DNA of 64,000 nt from an uncultured Alphaproteobacteria bacterium (GTDB lineage Bacteria > Pseudomonadota > Alphaproteobacteria > Rhodospirillales > Rhodospirillaceae), in contig LT599022.1 of assembly GCA_900079695.1 (NCBI GenBank), forward strand, positions 2,486,001 through 2,550,000, read 5' to 3'. Within the stretch, counting starts at the first letter, position 1. Every line of letters starts with the position of its first letter. Of the stretch, positions 15,108-24,382 are shown in pieces. Position numbers and translations under genes: made by a program. Below the pieces are notes generated by a model. It ran no database searches. It worked only from the letters and a program-made list of their open reading frames with translations, and was not told the DNA's origin.

Positions 15108-16299
15108 CCGCGCGCACCTGCGAGAGGTACGCCAGCGCCGCCGCCGCCGCGAAGCCCAGCAGCGCGGTGGCGAAGCCGCGGGTGGTGCCGTCGTGCAGCG
15201 CCGCGACGATCCACCCCGCGCTCGCCGCCGTCACCCCCTGCGCGAACCCGGCGAGCGACGAGGCGGACCCGGCGATGCGCGGGAACGGCCCGATCGAGGC
15301 CGCCATCGCGGTGGGCATGATCATCGCCACGCCGACCGCGAACCCCGCCATCGGCGCGAGGATCGCCGCGACGGTGGCGACCCCGGCCCACGCCAGACCG
15401 GCCATCGTGCCCGCCGAGAGCACCAGCAACGCCACGCCGAACCCGGCGATCTCGTGCGGCCGCAGAGAGCGCGCGAGCCGCCCCGCGAGGGTGGAGCCGA
15501 GCGCCAGACCGGCGACGACGCAGGCGAAGGCATAGCCGAAATCCGCGGGCGCGAGGCCCAGCACCTCGATCAGCACGAACGACGAACCGGAGACGAAGCA
15601 GAAGATCCCGCCGAAGGTGAGGGCCAGGAGCGCCGCGTAGGCGCGGAAGACGCGATGCCCGAGCAGGGTGGCGAAGTTGCGCGCGATTCCCACCGGCGAA
15701 ATCGGCGCCGCGCCGCGGTGGGCGTTGGTCTCCGGCAGGGTGGCGAGAGTCGCGCCGAACAGGAGCGCGGCGAAGATCGCCATCCCCGCGAACGGCGCGC
15801 GCCAGTCGAACGCCTCCAGCAGCCAGCCGCCGAGAATCGGCGCGAGCGCCGGGGCGGCCGCCATCGCCGTGCCCATCGCCGCGAGGATTCCCACCGCCTT
15901 GTCGGGCGCGTAGAGGTCGCGCACGATCGCGCGCGCCACCACCGGTCCGACGCACGCGCCGAGCGCCTGGAACAGCCGCCCGGCGATCAGCAGTTCGATC
16001 GTCGGCGCGAACCGGCACAGCACGCTGGCGACGAAATAGAGCAGCATGCCGCCGACGATCACCGGCCGCCGCCCGAAACGGTCGGAGAGCGGCCCGGCGA
16101 CGAGCTGCGACGCGGCGAAGCCGATCATGAAGATGCTGAGAGTGGTCTGAACCTCGCCGACGCTCGCCGAGAACGCGTGCGCGATCTCCGGCAGAGACGG
16201 CAGGTAGAGGTCGATCGACATCGGCCCGGTGGCCGAGAGGATGGTGAGATAGATCAGCCAGGACGTGCGGGAGCGTGCCGGCGCGGAGGGATGGAACAT
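15085..16299 (-). CDS. MFS multidrug exporter, Bcr/CflA type
   Basis: 404 residues with about 12 hydrophobic segments. The opening LIYLTILSATGPMSIDLYLPSLPEIA and GPLSDRFGRRPVIVGGMLLYF, with GRLFQALGACVGPVVARAIVRDLY, are the marks of Bcr/CflA drug exporters. They expel drugs or metabolites with the proton gradient. The ATG at 16299 is preferred; a TTG five codons earlier (16314) is also possible, and neither has a clear Shine-Dalgarno. The 3' end overlaps the convergent PBP gene. Confidence 0.85.
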   Translation of the reverse strand: MFHPSAPARSRTSWLIYLTILSATGPMSIDLYLPSLPEIAHAFSASVGEVQTTLSIFMIGFAASQLVAGPLSDRFGRRPVIVGGMLLYFVASVLCRFAPTIELLIAGRLFQALGACVGPVVARAIVRDLYAPDKAVGILAAMGTAMAAAPALAPILGGWLLEAFDWRAPFAGMAIFAALLFGATLATLPETNAHRGAAPISPVGIARNFATLLGHRVFRAYAALLALTFGGIFCFVSGSSFVLIEVLGLAPADFGYAFACVVAGLALGSTLAGRLARSLRPHEIAGFGVALLVLSAGTMAGLAWAGVATVAAILAPMAGFAVGVAMIMPTAMAASIGPFPRIAGSASSLAGFAQGVTAASAGWIVAALHDGTTRGFATALLGFAAAAALAYLSQVRAVSGAGRS

Positions 16300-16374
16300 G
16301 ACCACTCGCGACAAGGAACCAAGGGCTTCGGTATATAGCCACGCGGGCGCGGCGGGTCTGTGAAGCGCGTCGCC

Positions 16375-17364
16375 TCAGAGCCCCCAAACCCACGCCAGAA
16401 CCGCCACCGCGCCGAGCCCGTCGAACACGCAGGCGGCGGCGTAGAGCAACAGGGATTGGCGGATGTGCGCGGGGGTCGCGTCGGCGGTGCCCTCGCCGAT
16501 CCACGGCGCGTCGACCACCTCGCCGGGATAGATGCGCGGCCCCAGGAGCTTGAGGCCGAGCGCCCCGGCGACCGCGGATTCCGGCCACCCGGCGTTGGGC
16601 GAGTGGTGGACGCGGGCGTCGCGCATCATCACCCACCCGGCGCGATGGCCGTCGGCGAAGCGGGCGATCCCGGCGGCGGCCACCAGCAGCCATCCGGCGA
16701 TGCGGGCGGGAACGAAGTTCATCAGATCGTCGAAGCGCGCCGACGCCCAGCCGAAATCGACGTATTTTTCCGACTTGTGGCCGACCATCGAATCGAGGGT
16801 ATTGACCGCCTTGAACGCCAGCATCCCCGGCAGGCCGAGCACGACGTACCAGAAGATCGGCGAGACCACGCCATCGGCGAAGCTTTCGGCGCAGGATTCC
16901 ACCGCGGCGCGGCAGACCCCGGCCTCGTCGAGCGTCTCCGGGTCGCGGCCGACGATCATCCCCACCGCGGCGCGTCCGGCGGCGAGGCCGTCGGTCTCCA
17001 GGGCGCGGGCGACGGCGCGGACGTGCAGGTACAGGCTCCGCTGCGCGATCAGCACGTAGACCGCCAACGCCTCGATCAGCCAGCCGTAGGGAATGCGCGC
17101 GGCGAGCGCGACGATCAGACCGCCGATCGCCAGCATCCCGAGCACCATCGTCGCCAGCAGCAGGACGCCGAGCAGACGGCGCGCGCGGCGCGACCGTTCC
17201 GGCCGGTTCCAGGCGGCGTCGAGCGCGGCGATGGCGCGGCCGATCAGCGCCACCGGATGCGGCACGGCGCGATAGAGGGCGTAGGGATCGCCGATCGCGG
17301 CGTCGAGGAGAAGGGCGGCCAGCAGAACCCAGGCGGGGAAAACGGTGTGCATCATGGCGCGCAT
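16375..17364 (-). CDS. cbiB: Adenosylcobinamide-phosphate synthase CbiB/CobD
   Basis: 329 residues, an inner-membrane protein with several hydrophobic stretches. Family marks are LLLDAAIGDPYALYRAVPHPVALIG, VESCAESFADGVVSPIFWYVV, AFKAVNTLDSMVGHKSEKY and HHSPNAGWPESAVAGAL. It joins the (R)-1-amino-2-propanol phosphate linker to adenosylcobyric acid. The gene that makes the linker (threonine-phosphate decarboxylase) is not in the window. It stands alone between two transporter genes; a strong hairpin lies just upstream of its start. Confidence 0.93.
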   Translation of the reverse strand: MRAMMHTVFPAWVLLAALLLDAAIGDPYALYRAVPHPVALIGRAIAALDAAWNRPERSRRARRLLGVLLLATMVLGMLAIGGLIVALAARIPYGWLIEALAVYVLIAQRSLYLHVRAVARALETDGLAAGRAAVGMIVGRDPETLDEAGVCRAAVESCAESFADGVVSPIFWYVVLGLPGMLAFKAVNTLDSMVGHKSEKYVDFGWASARFDDLMNFVPARIAGWLLVAAAGIARFADGHRAGWVMMRDARVHHSPNAGWPESAVAGALGLKLLGPRIYPGEVVDAPWIGEGTADATPAHIRQSLLLYAAACVFDGLGAVAVLAWVWGL

Positions 17365-17374
17365 GATCGTGGCG

Positions 17375-17418
17375 CGCGCCGCCCCGCGTCAACGGCTTTC
17401 GCGACGCGGGGCGGCGCG
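17375..17418 (-). terminator. 16-bp perfect GC hairpin between an MFS gene and cbiB
   Basis: CGCGCCGCCCCGCGTC (17375-17390) pairs exactly with 17403-17418 around a 12-base loop. It begins three bases after the MFS stop and ends 10 bases before the cbiB ATG (minus-strand order). No T-run follows. It probably ends or attenuates MFS transcripts and could also hide the cbiB start region. Confidence 0.5.
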
Positions 17419-17420
17419 GC

Positions 17421-18602
17421 TCACTCGGCCGCGAGCGGAACCGAGCCGAACCGGCCGAGGTGATGGCGGCGCGACCACATCACGGCGACGCCGACGAGGC
17501 TCGCGCAGGCGGCGACGCCGAACGCGGCGGGCGCGCCGAACCGCGCGGCGATCGACGGCGCGGCGTAGGGCGCGACCACCCCCGCGAACCAGCGCACGAA
17601 GTTGTAGGCGGCGGAGGCGACCGCACGCGGCTCGCCCGAAACCTCCATCGCCATTTCGGTGAACACGGTGTTGTTCACCCCCATCACCGCGCCGGAGAGG
17701 ATCACCGCGGCGATGGTGAGCGCGGGATCGCCGAACGCCATCGCCGCCAGCAGCGCCGCCATCGCGGCAAGCCCCCCGGCGATCAGCTTGTCGCCGGGAT
17801 AACGGCGCTGGAACCACGGCGCCACCAGTACCGAGAACACCGCCAGCGCCACGCCCCAGCCGAAGAAGATCAGGCCGATCGCCCGCGGCGACATGTCGAG
17901 CGCGAACGGCACGAACGCCAGCACGGTGAAGAAGCCGTAGTAGTAGAACGCGGCGGTGACGGCGGTGGTCGACAGCCCCTTGTGGCCGAGCGCGCGGATC
18001 GGGTCGAGCAGGCCGGTGCGCGCCGCGGGCTTCGGCGTCGGCGGCAGGGCCAGCGCGATCGCCGCGAATCCCACCGCCATCAGCGCGGCGGTGCCGAAGA
18101 ACGGATAGCGCCACGACATCGACCCGAGCGCCGCTCCGAGCAGCGGCCCCACCGAAATGCCGAGGCCCATCGCCGCCTCGTACAGCAGGATCGCGGTCAT
18201 CGCCCCGCCGGAGGCGGCGCCGACGATCACCGACAGCGCGGTGGCGACGAACAGGGCGTTGCCGAACCCCCACCCGGCGCGGTAGCCGACGAGTTCCGCC
18301 ACCGACTCGGAAGTGCCGGAGAGCGCGGCGAACCCGGCGATCAACGCCGCGCCGATCAGCAGCGTGGCGCGCCCGCCGAGGCGCGAGGACACCACGCCGG
18401 TGACCAGCATCATCGCGGCGGTGACGGCGAAGTAGCTGGTGAACAGCAGCGAGACCTGGGCATGGCTGGCGTTCAGCCCGCGCGCGATCGAGGTGAGAAT
18501 CGGATCGACGAGACCGATCCCCATGAAGCCGACCATCGCGGCGAAGGCGGTGGCCCACACCGCGCGGGGCTGGCGGAAGAACGACGAAGGCGCTTCGGAC
18601 AT
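17421..18602 (-). CDS. MFS transporter (drug:H+ antiporter-like)
   Basis: 393 residues with about 12 membrane segments. GFMGIGLVDPILTSIARGLNAS and VTGVVSSRLGGRATLLIG (the motif-A loop), followed by YRAGWGFGNALFVATALSVIVGAA, place it in the major facilitator superfamily, DHA1-like. The substrate is unknown. It is divergent from a MarR-family gene 120 bases away, a layout usual for an exporter controlled by that regulator. The start is the ATG at 18602; a longer in-frame extension to 19217 reads through the MarR gene and was rejected. Confidence 0.82.
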   Translation of the reverse strand: MSEAPSSFFRQPRAVWATAFAAMVGFMGIGLVDPILTSIARGLNASHAQVSLLFTSYFAVTAAMMLVTGVVSSRLGGRATLLIGAALIAGFAALSGTSESVAELVGYRAGWGFGNALFVATALSVIVGAASGGAMTAILLYEAAMGLGISVGPLLGAALGSMSWRYPFFGTAALMAVGFAAIALALPPTPKPAARTGLLDPIRALGHKGLSTTAVTAAFYYYGFFTVLAFVPFALDMSPRAIGLIFFGWGVALAVFSVLVAPWFQRRYPGDKLIAGGLAAMAALLAAMAFGDPALTIAAVILSGAVMGVNNTVFTEMAMEVSGEPRAVASAAYNFVRWFAGVVAPYAAPSIAARFGAPAAFGVAACASLVGVAVMWSRRHHLGRFGSVPLAAE

Positions 18603-18640
18603 GAACGGGTTTCCCGGAACCGATAAAGATGTATGATGCA

Positions 18641-18667
18641 AGTATATCGGCGACCCTCTCGAATCAA
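18641..18667 (-). promoter_or_regulatory. Candidate promoter of the MFS gene
   Basis: On the minus strand TTGATT (18667-18662) and TATACT (18646-18641) are spaced by 15 bases, short of the ideal 17. The -10 matches five of six positions. The nearby GATA-CACA-TATC inverted repeat is a possible MarR contact, but no strong operator was found. Confidence 0.35.
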
Positions 18668-18722
18668 GCTGCGGGATACACATATCTGCCCCGCAAGCAT
18701 CGAGGGTCGGAAGGAGAGAAGC

Positions 18723-19184
18723 ATGCCCGCGCCGCGCGAACGGACCGTCGCCCGCGTCGAAATCGAACTCACCCGCCTGGCGCGGGTGCTGGAGGCGGTG
18801 CGCCGCCACCGCAGCTATCCGATCGAACCGGCGCAGTACCTCCACCTCTGCATCCTCAAGGCCGAAGGGCCGCGCACGGTGGCCGGTCTCGCCGCGCGCC
18901 TGCTGCTCGACGCCTCGACGGTGACGCGGCAGATCGCGGCGATGGAGTCCGCCGGTCTGGTGTCGCGCGAGCCCCACCCCACCGACAGCCGCAGCCATCT
19001 CATCGCCCCCACCGCCCTCGGCCTCGCCCGCGCCGAGGAGATGCGCACGGGCCGCCGCGCCCGCGTCGCGCAACTGCTCGCCGACTGGCCCGAAGCCGAT
19101 CGCGCCGAGCTCGCCCGCCTGCTGGAACGCCTCAGCCTCGGCCTGATCGGCCAGATCGAGCGCAGTCTCGCCGATAGCGGTTGA
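18723..19184 (+). CDS. MarR family transcriptional regulator
   Basis: 153 residues. The winged-helix core reads GPRTVAGLAARLLLDASTVTRQIAAMESAGLVSREPHPTDSRSHLI; the DxR-type wing (PTDSRSH) is a MarR mark. Such proteins are dimeric repressors released by small phenolic or drug-like ligands. AAGGAG at 18711-18716 fixes the ATG at 18723 over an earlier in-frame ATG at 18633. It is divergent from the MFS gene and most likely represses it and itself. Confidence 0.88.
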   Translation: MPAPRERTVARVEIELTRLARVLEAVRRHRSYPIEPAQYLHLCILKAEGPRTVAGLAARLLLDASTVTRQIAAMESAGLVSREPHPTDSRSHLIAPTALGLARAEEMRTGRRARVAQLLADWPEADRAELARLLERLSLGLIGQIERSLADSG

Positions 19185-19215
19185 TCGCCGCCGCGCTTGA
19201 TTTACCCTGTCGGAC

Positions 19216-20481
19216 ATGGACAGCCCCGCGTTTCTCGCCGACGCCCTCGCGCTCGGCGCCGCCCACTGCGCCGCCCTGGTCGAAGATCACGGCGGCCTCC
19301 TGATCTCGCTGCTGCTCACCGGCCTGCTCGGCTCGGCGACCCATTGCGTCGGCATGTGCGGGCCGCTGGTGCTGGCGCAGACCGGCGCGGTGCTCGAAGG
19401 CATTCCCGCCTCGGGGATGCGCGAGTGGCACCGCCTCAAGGGCGGGCTGCTGCTGCCCTACCACCTCGGCCGCGCCACCACCTACGCCGCCCTCGGCGCG
19501 CTCGCCGCCGGACTGTTCGGGCTCGTGCCCGACACGCGATTCGCGGGCGTTCTCGGCGCCGCGCTGCTGGTGCTGGCGGCGCTCGGCTTCGTCGGCTACG
19601 CTCTGCCGCGCCTCGGCCTGCGCCTACCGCTCTCGGCCGACCCGGCCTGGGCGGGCCTCGTCGAGCGGATCGCCAAGCCGCTGTTCGCCCGGCCGGTCGG
19701 GGTGCGCGGCTATCTCCTCGGCGTCGCCCTCGGTTTCATTCCCTGCGGCCTCGTCTACGCCGCGCTCGCCGCCGCCGCGTCGAGCGGCAGCACCCTCGCG
19801 GGGTTCGTCGGCATGCTCGCGTTCGCGCTCGGCACCATGCCCGCGCTGATCGGCATCGGCGTGGCGGGCGGCTGGGCGGCGGCGCGCTTCCGCGGCGCGG
19901 CGGGCAAATTCCTGCCGTTCCTCTACCTCGCCAACGCGGCGTTCCTGCTGTTCCTCGCCTACGGCCTCGCCCGGCCCGCGTTCGACGCGGGTATCGGCGG
20001 GCATTTCGAGCTCTCCACGGCGGGCGGCCGCACCGTCACCGAGGCGGATTTCCGCGGCAAGGCGCTGGTGGTCTACTTCGGCTACACCTTCTGCCCGGAC
20101 ATCTGCCCCACCAGCCTGATCCAGATCGCCGACGGCATCGACCTGCTGCCCGAGGCGGAACGGAGCAAGGTCGCGGCGATCTTCGTCACCGTCGATCCGC
20201 AGCGCGACACCCCGGAAACCCTCGCCGAATACGTCGGCCACTTCCACCCACAGCTCCTCGGCCTGTCGGGCACCGAGGCGCAGATCGCCCAGGCGGCGCG
20301 CGCCTATCACGTTTTCTACAACAGGGTTGAGGGGCAGGGTGCGGCGGAGTATCTGATGGACCATACGACGCTGATCTACCTGATGGGGCCGGACGGCCGC
20401 TACCTGCGGAGCTTCCCCCACGACGTCGACCCTGCGGTGCTGGCCGAGGCCCTCGCCCGCGCAACCAAGGACATTCCGTGA
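19216..20481 (+). CDS. Fusion of a DsbD_2/TauE-like membrane domain with an SCO1/SenC domain
   Basis: 421 residues. Residues about 20-255 form a six-helix membrane domain of the COG2836 type ([39 protein letters not shown]). After one more hydrophobic segment, residues about 265-421 form an SCO1/SenC thioredoxin-like domain. Its copper-binding residues are present: C293 and C297 in FCPDICP and H383 in [12 protein letters not shown]1 proteins deliver copper to the CuA site of cytochrome oxidase, and COG2836 proteins occur in oxidase-maturation clusters, so the fusion probably moves copper or electrons across the membrane for that purpose. Its stop overlaps the cobB GTG, an unexpected coupling to cobalamin synthesis. 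Confidence 0.85.
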   Translation: MDSPAFLADALALGAAHCAALVEDHGGLLISLLLTGLLGSATHCVGMCGPLVLAQTGAVLEGIPASGMREWHRLKGGLLLPYHLGRATTYAALGALAAGLFGLVPDTRFAGVLGAALLVLAALGFVGYALPRLGLRLPLSADPAWAGLVERIAKPLFARPVGVRGYLLGVALGFIPCGLVYAALAAAASSGSTLAGFVGMLAFALGTMPALIGIGVAGGWAAARFRGAAGKFLPFLYLANAAFLLFLAYGLARPAFDAGIGGHFELSTAGGRTVTEADFRGKALVVYFGYTFCPDICPTSLIQIADGIDLLPEAERSKVAAIFVTVDPQRDTPETLAEYVGHFHPQLLGLSGTEAQIAQAARAYHVFYNRVEGQGAAEYLMDHTTLIYLMGPDGRYLRSFPHDVDPAVLAEALARATKDIP

Positions 20482-21812
20482 GCGCACCCGGTTTCATCCT
20501 CGCCGCGCCCGCCTCCGGTTCGGGCAAGACGCTCGCGACGCTCGGCATCCTGCGCGCGTTCGCGCGCCGCGGCCTGCGCGTCGCCTCCGCCAAGGTCGGG
20601 CCGGACTACATCGACCCGTGCTTCCACGCCGCCGCCACCGCCCGGCCGTGCCTCAACCTCGACACCTGGGCGATGCGCGACGACACCCTCGCCGGGCTCG
20701 CGGGCGAGCTCGCCCACGCCAGCGATCTGATCGTCGCCGAGGGGGTGATGGGTCTGTTCGACGGCGCAATGGTCCCCTTCGGCACCGAGCGCGACGGCTC
20801 CACCGCCGCCCTCGCCCGCCTCTCCGGCTGGCCGGTGGTGCTGGTGGTCAACGTCAAGGGGCAGGCCGCCTCCGCCGCCGCGGTGGTGCGGGGCTTCGCC
20901 GCGCACGACCCGCGCGTCCGCCTCGCCGGGGTGATCTTCAACAACGTCGGCATGGGCCGCCATCTCGACATCCTCAGGGAGGCCACCGCCGCCGCCGCGC
21001 CCGGCCTCCGCGTGCTGGGCGGCATTCCGCGCACGCCGGACCTTTCGGTTCCGGAACGGCACCTCGGGCTGGTGCAGGCGCACGAGCATCCGGATCTTCC
21101 GGGCTTCCTCGACGCGGCCGCCGATCTGATGGAGAAATCCCTCGACCTCGACGCGCTGCTGGCGCTCGCCCGCCCCGCGACCCTGCCGCCCGCACCCGTG
21201 CCGAAGCCGCTGCCGCCGCTCGGCCAGCGCATCGCGGTGGCGCGGGACGTCGCGTTCGCCTTCGCCTACCCCGCCGTGCTCGACGGCTGGCGCGCCCAGG
21301 GGGCGGAGATCTCGATCTTCTCGCCCCTCGCCGACGAAGCGCCGGATGCGGCGGCGGACGCCGTCTATCTTCCCGGCGGCTATCCCGAGCTGCACGCGGC
21401 CCGGCTTTCCGCCAACGCAACGTTCCTCTCCGGCGTGCGCGCCGCGGTGCGGGGCGGCGCGGCGGCGTTCGGCGAATGCGGGGGATACATGGTCCTCGGC
21501 GACGCGATCACCGACGCCGACGGCATCGCCCATCCGATGCTCGGCCTGCTGCCGGTCGCCACCAGCTTCGCCAAGCGCCGCCTACACATGGGCTACCGCG
21601 TCGCCACCCTCGCCGCCCCCTCGGCGCTCGGGCCGCGCGGCATCCGCTTCCGCGCCCACGAGTTCCACTACGCCTCGATCGTTTCGGAATCCGACAGCGA
21701 CCGGCTGTTCACCGTCGTCGATGCCTCGGGCGAGGCGCGCGGCGCCGTCGGCCTCGCGCGCGGCCGGGTGGCGGGCTCGTTCATGCACCTGATCGACCGC
21801 GAGGCGCCATGA
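20478..21812 (+). CDS. cobB: Cobyrinate a,c-diamide synthase
   Basis: 444 residues, typical for CobB/CbiA. It has a P-loop-like [14 protein letters not shown] at the N-terminus, [22 protein letters not shown], and a C-terminal glutamine amidotransferase domain ([24 protein letters not shown] with the catalytic Cys, and late HEFHYASI). It amidates the a and c side chains using ATP and glutamine. The GTG start overlaps the SCO1-fusion stop, and the next gene starts on its own stop (ATGA). Confidence 0.94.
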   Translation: MSAPGFILAAPASGSGKTLATLGILRAFARRGLRVASAKVGPDYIDPCFHAAATARPCLNLDTWAMRDDTLAGLAGELAHASDLIVAEGVMGLFDGAMVPFGTERDGSTAALARLSGWPVVLVVNVKGQAASAAAVVRGFAAHDPRVRLAGVIFNNVGMGRHLDILREATAAAAPGLRVLGGIPRTPDLSVPERHLGLVQAHEHPDLPGFLDAAADLMEKSLDLDALLALARPATLPPAPVPKPLPPLGQRIAVARDVAFAFAYPAVLDGWRAQGAEISIFSPLADEAPDAAADAVYLPGGYPELHAARLSANATFLSGVRAAVRGGAAAFGECGGYMVLGDAITDADGIAHPMLGLLPVATSFAKRRLHMGYRVATLAAPSALGPRGIRFRAHEFHYASIVSESDSDRLFTVVDASGEARGAVGLARGRVAGSFMHLIDREAP

Positions 21813-22249
21813 CCGACGCGCCCTTCTGGCAGACCAAACGCCTCGACCGGATGACCTCCGCCGAGTGGGAAAGCCTGTGCGACGGCTGCGGCAAGTGCTG
21901 CCTCCACAAGCTCGAAGACGAAGCCACCGGCGAGATCGCCTTCACCCGCGTCGCCTGCCGCCTGCTCGACCGCGCCACCGCCCGCTGCGGCGACTACGCC
22001 CACCGCCGCATCCGCGTGCCCGACTGCGTCCGCCTCACCGCCAAGGGCGCGGCGAAATTCGGCTGGCTGCCGCGCACCTGCGCCTACCGCCTGATCGCCG
22101 AGGGCAAGCCGTTGCCGGACTGGCATCATCTCGTCTGCGGCGATCCCGAGGCGGTCCACCGCGCCGGAATTTCGGTGCGCGGCCGCACCGTCGGCGAGGA
22201 CGAGGTGGTCGACCTCGAAGATCACATCGTCGCATGGCCGGATCTCTGA
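21809..22249 (+). CDS. UPF0260 (YcgN-like) cysteine-cluster protein
   Basis: 146 residues. The Cys pattern [15 protein letters not shown], then ACRLLD, ARCGDY, DCV, TCAYR and a late LVCGDP matches the YcgN/UPF0260 branch of the YkgJ zinc/iron-chelating cysteine cluster proteins. These are thought to bind a metal or Fe-S centre, but the role is unknown. It overlaps cobB by four bases and the next gene by 16, so all four genes here form one operon. Confidence 0.88.
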   Translation: MTDAPFWQTKRLDRMTSAEWESLCDGCGKCCLHKLEDEATGEIAFTRVACRLLDRATARCGDYAHRRIRVPDCVRLTAKGAAKFGWLPRTCAYRLIAEGKPLPDWHHLVCGDPEAVHRAGISVRGRTVGEDEVVDLEDHIVAWPDL

Positions 22250-22989
22250 ACCCGTTCCGCCGCCGCGCCGCGCTGCCCGAGGTTTGGCGTATCGACGGAA
22301 CCGACTGGCCGATCGTCCTCGCCCGCCGCGCCGGAACCCGCCGCGTCACCCTGCGCCTCTGCCCGCTCACCGACTGCCTGCGCATCTCCGCCCCGGCGCG
22401 CACCGCCCTCGCCGACATCCGCGCGATTCTCGACCACCACGCCGCCGCGCTCGCCGCGCAGGCCGCGAAACTGCCGCCCCGCGTCGACTTCGCCGCGGGC
22501 GCGCGGATTCCGTTTCGCGGCCGAACCCTTCGCCTCGTCCGCGCCGACGGCTTCCGCAACGTCTGGAGCGAGGACGCCGAAGGCCCGGTTCTCGCGGTCG
22601 GCGGCCGCCCCGAGCACTTCGCCCGCCGCGTCCGCGACGCGTTGCTCAAAGCCGCCGAGGCCGAACTCAAAACCGAAACCGCCGCCGCCGTCGCCCGCCT
22701 GACCGGCATCCCCGCCCGCCCGCTTGCCGCCGTCCGGCTCGGCGACACCCGCGGCCGCTGGGGCTCCTGCGCCGCCGACGGCACCCTGCGGTTTTCCTGG
22801 CGCGTCATCCTCGCGCCGCCCGAAATCCTCCGCTATCTCGTCGCCCACGAGGTCGCCCACCTCGCCGAAATGAACCACTCCCCCAAATTCTGGCAGGTCG
22901 TCGCGCGCCTCCTCCCCGAGGCCGCCGCCGCCCGCGTCTGGCTCCACCGCCACGGCGCCGCCCTCCACCGCATCGGTCCGCCTCGCTGA
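22234..22989 (+). CDS. DUF45 (YgjP/SprT-like) zinc metallopeptidase
   Basis: 251 residues. The zinc motif HEVAH followed by [10 protein letters not shown] (third ligand) and the preceding TRGRWGSC block identify the DUF45/M48-like family. These are small cytosolic metalloproteases of poorly known target. The ATG at 22234 lies inside the end of the previous gene. Last gene of the SCO1-fusion operon; a hairpin at 23026-23069 follows. Confidence 0.88.
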   Translation: MAGSLNPFRRRAALPEVWRIDGTDWPIVLARRAGTRRVTLRLCPLTDCLRISAPARTALADIRAILDHHAAALAAQAAKLPPRVDFAAGARIPFRGRTLRLVRADGFRNVWSEDAEGPVLAVGGRPEHFARRVRDALLKAAEAELKTETAAAVARLTGIPARPLAAVRLGDTRGRWGSCAADGTLRFSWRVILAPPEILRYLVAHEVAHLAEMNHSPKFWQVVARLLPEAAAARVWLHRHGAALHRIGPPR

Positions 22990-23025
22990 GGACGGCAGGC
23001 CGGGGAACCCGATCCCCCGGCCCGA

Positions 23026-23069
23026 TTCAAAAGGGGAGGAGCTCCCTCGCGGACCCCCTCCCCTTTGAA
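23026..23069. terminator. Bidirectional hairpin between convergent operons
   Basis: TTCAAAAGGGGAGG pairs with CCTCCCCTTTGAA (one-base bulge) around a 17-base loop. It lies between the ends of the DUF45 gene (+) and the DUF1636 gene (-). A second GC inverted repeat (GGCCGGGG with CCCCCGGCC) lies just to its left near 22998-23022. The T-runs are short. Confidence 0.55.
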
Positions 23070-23104
23070 AACCCGTGGACTTCGAGACTCTTACCGGGTC
23101 TGGC

Positions 23105-23473
23105 CTACCCCCGGGGCGGAATCCGGGCGACGGCGCGGGCGCGGACGTCGGCGGGCGCGTCGAACCACGGCACGATGCCCTCGGCGGTTCCAGCGTAGAG
23201 GGTGGCGAGGTCGAGCAGGGCGTCGGCGTGCTGGGCGGGGTCGAGGCCGCCGTAGACGTAGGTCCATTTCTCCGGCCCGCCGGACAGGGCGACGGCGCAT
23301 CCCTTGGCGCAGGCGGCGAGGCACTGCGCCGGGCGCAGCGTCACGCCTTCGGGCAGTTCGCGGGTTTCGAGGGCTTCGAGCATCCGCGTGCCGGGCCAGG
23401 GGGCCTTGGCGGCGGGCGCGCCGCCCGCGGCGCGGCGGCAGGTGGTGCAGACGATCAACTGGGTCTCGGCCAA
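23105..23473 (-). CDS. DUF1636 protein (thioredoxin-like 2Fe-2S ferredoxin type)
   Basis: 122 residues from a TTG start. Cysteines occur as VCTTCRR near the N-terminus and as CLAACAKGC about 45 residues later, the spacing of thioredoxin-like ferredoxins of the DUF1636 group. Members often neighbour cobalamin genes, but a function is not established. The TTG at 23473 was chosen because AGGAG lies seven bases upstream; the GTG at 23479 would be only one base from it. A second DUF1636 gene lies at 42441-42875. It follows the ABC permease by 81 bases. Confidence 0.75.
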   Translation of the reverse strand: MAETQLIVCTTCRRAAGGAPAAKAPWPGTRMLEALETRELPEGVTLRPAQCLAACAKGCAVALSGGPEKWTYVYGGLDPAQHADALLDLATLYAGTAEGIVPWFDAPADVRARAVARIPPRG

Positions 23474-23554
23474 ATTCACTCTCCTTTGCGGGTACCGGCC
23501 AGACTTGGGCCAGCGCACCCGGCAAAACAAGGCCGGAGGAGCGCCCGCGGCGCG

Positions 23555-24382
23555 TCACTCGCCCATGTTGAGGAACAGGCCCTTTTCGCGGGCGACGCGG
23601 ACCATGTAGAGGAAGAACGCGGTGACGGCGGAGAAGTAGGCGGCGTTGAGAGCGATGGCGCGCCCGAACAGATCCCAGCGGAATACATGGTCGAACATCA
23701 CCGCGCGCATGCCCTCGAAGACGTAGGCGGGCGGCATGCTGTAGGCGATCGCCTGAACCCAGTCGGGCAGCACGGCGATCGGATAGTAGATCCCCGAGAT
23801 CGGCGCGAGGCCGAAGATCAGAACCCAGGCGAGGCTTTCCGCGCCGAGGCCGAAGCGCAGCACCAGCGCGGCGGTGAACAGGCCGACGCACCACCCGGCG
23901 ATCATCAGGTTGGCGAAGAACGCGATCAGCGGGAAGCCGAGATCGTAGATGTTGAACGAATAGAGCGCGATCGCCAGCAGCGACGGCGGCAGAAGGCCGA
24001 GAACGGTGCGGATCAGGCTCATGATCGTGAGCGCAACGACGTGCTCGTGCGGGCGGAGCGGCGTGAGGTAGAGCTGGCCGAGGTTGCGCGACCACATCTC
24101 TTCGAGGAACGAGAGCGAGAAGCCGAGATTGGCGCGGAACATCACCTCCCACAGCAGCACCGCGCCGATGAGGACGCCGCCCGCCTGCGCGACCCACGAC
24201 GAATGCTCGCGAAAGAACTGGCTGGCGAATCCCCACACCAGCATCTGGATGCACGGCCAATAGGCCATCTCCAGCATTCGCGGCCACGAGGTGCGCATCA
24301 CGTACAGGTGGCGGAGCATGATCGCGAACACGCGGTGCCCGGCGAAGCGGCTTTGCGCGACGTGGCTGAGGCGGCCGATCAC
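23555..24382 (-). CDS. ABC-2 type transporter permease
   Basis: 275 residues with about six membrane segments. The N-terminal part has LRHLYVMRTSWPRMLEMAYWP; the domain continues with FLEEMWSRNLGQLYLTPLRPHEH, GIYYPIAVLPDWVQAIAYSMPPAYVFEGMR, typical of ABC-2 exporters of the NodJ/DrrB kind. It should form the channel for the ATPase encoded directly upstream; the substrate is unknown (lipid, glycan or drug are all possible). The start is GTG overlapping the ATPase stop (GTGA). Confidence 0.87.
   Translation of the reverse strand: MIGRLSHVAQSRFAGHRVFAIMLRHLYVMRTSWPRMLEMAYWPCIQMLVWGFASQFFREHSSWVAQAGGVLIGAVLLWEVMFRANLGFSLSFLEEMWSRNLGQLYLTPLRPHEHVVALTIMSLIRTVLGLLPPSLLAIALYSFNIYDLGFPLIAFFANLMIAGWCVGLFTAALVLRFGLGAESLAWVLIFGLAPISGIYYPIAVLPDWVQAIAYSMPPAYVFEGMRAVMFDHVFRWDLFGRAIALNAAYFSAVTAFFLYMVRVAREKGLFLNMGE

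Noticed and set aside
18603-18722. Strong MarR operator between the MFS and MarR genes
   Set aside because: Only short, imperfect inverted repeats (GATA-N4-TATC) were seen, too weak to call as a site.
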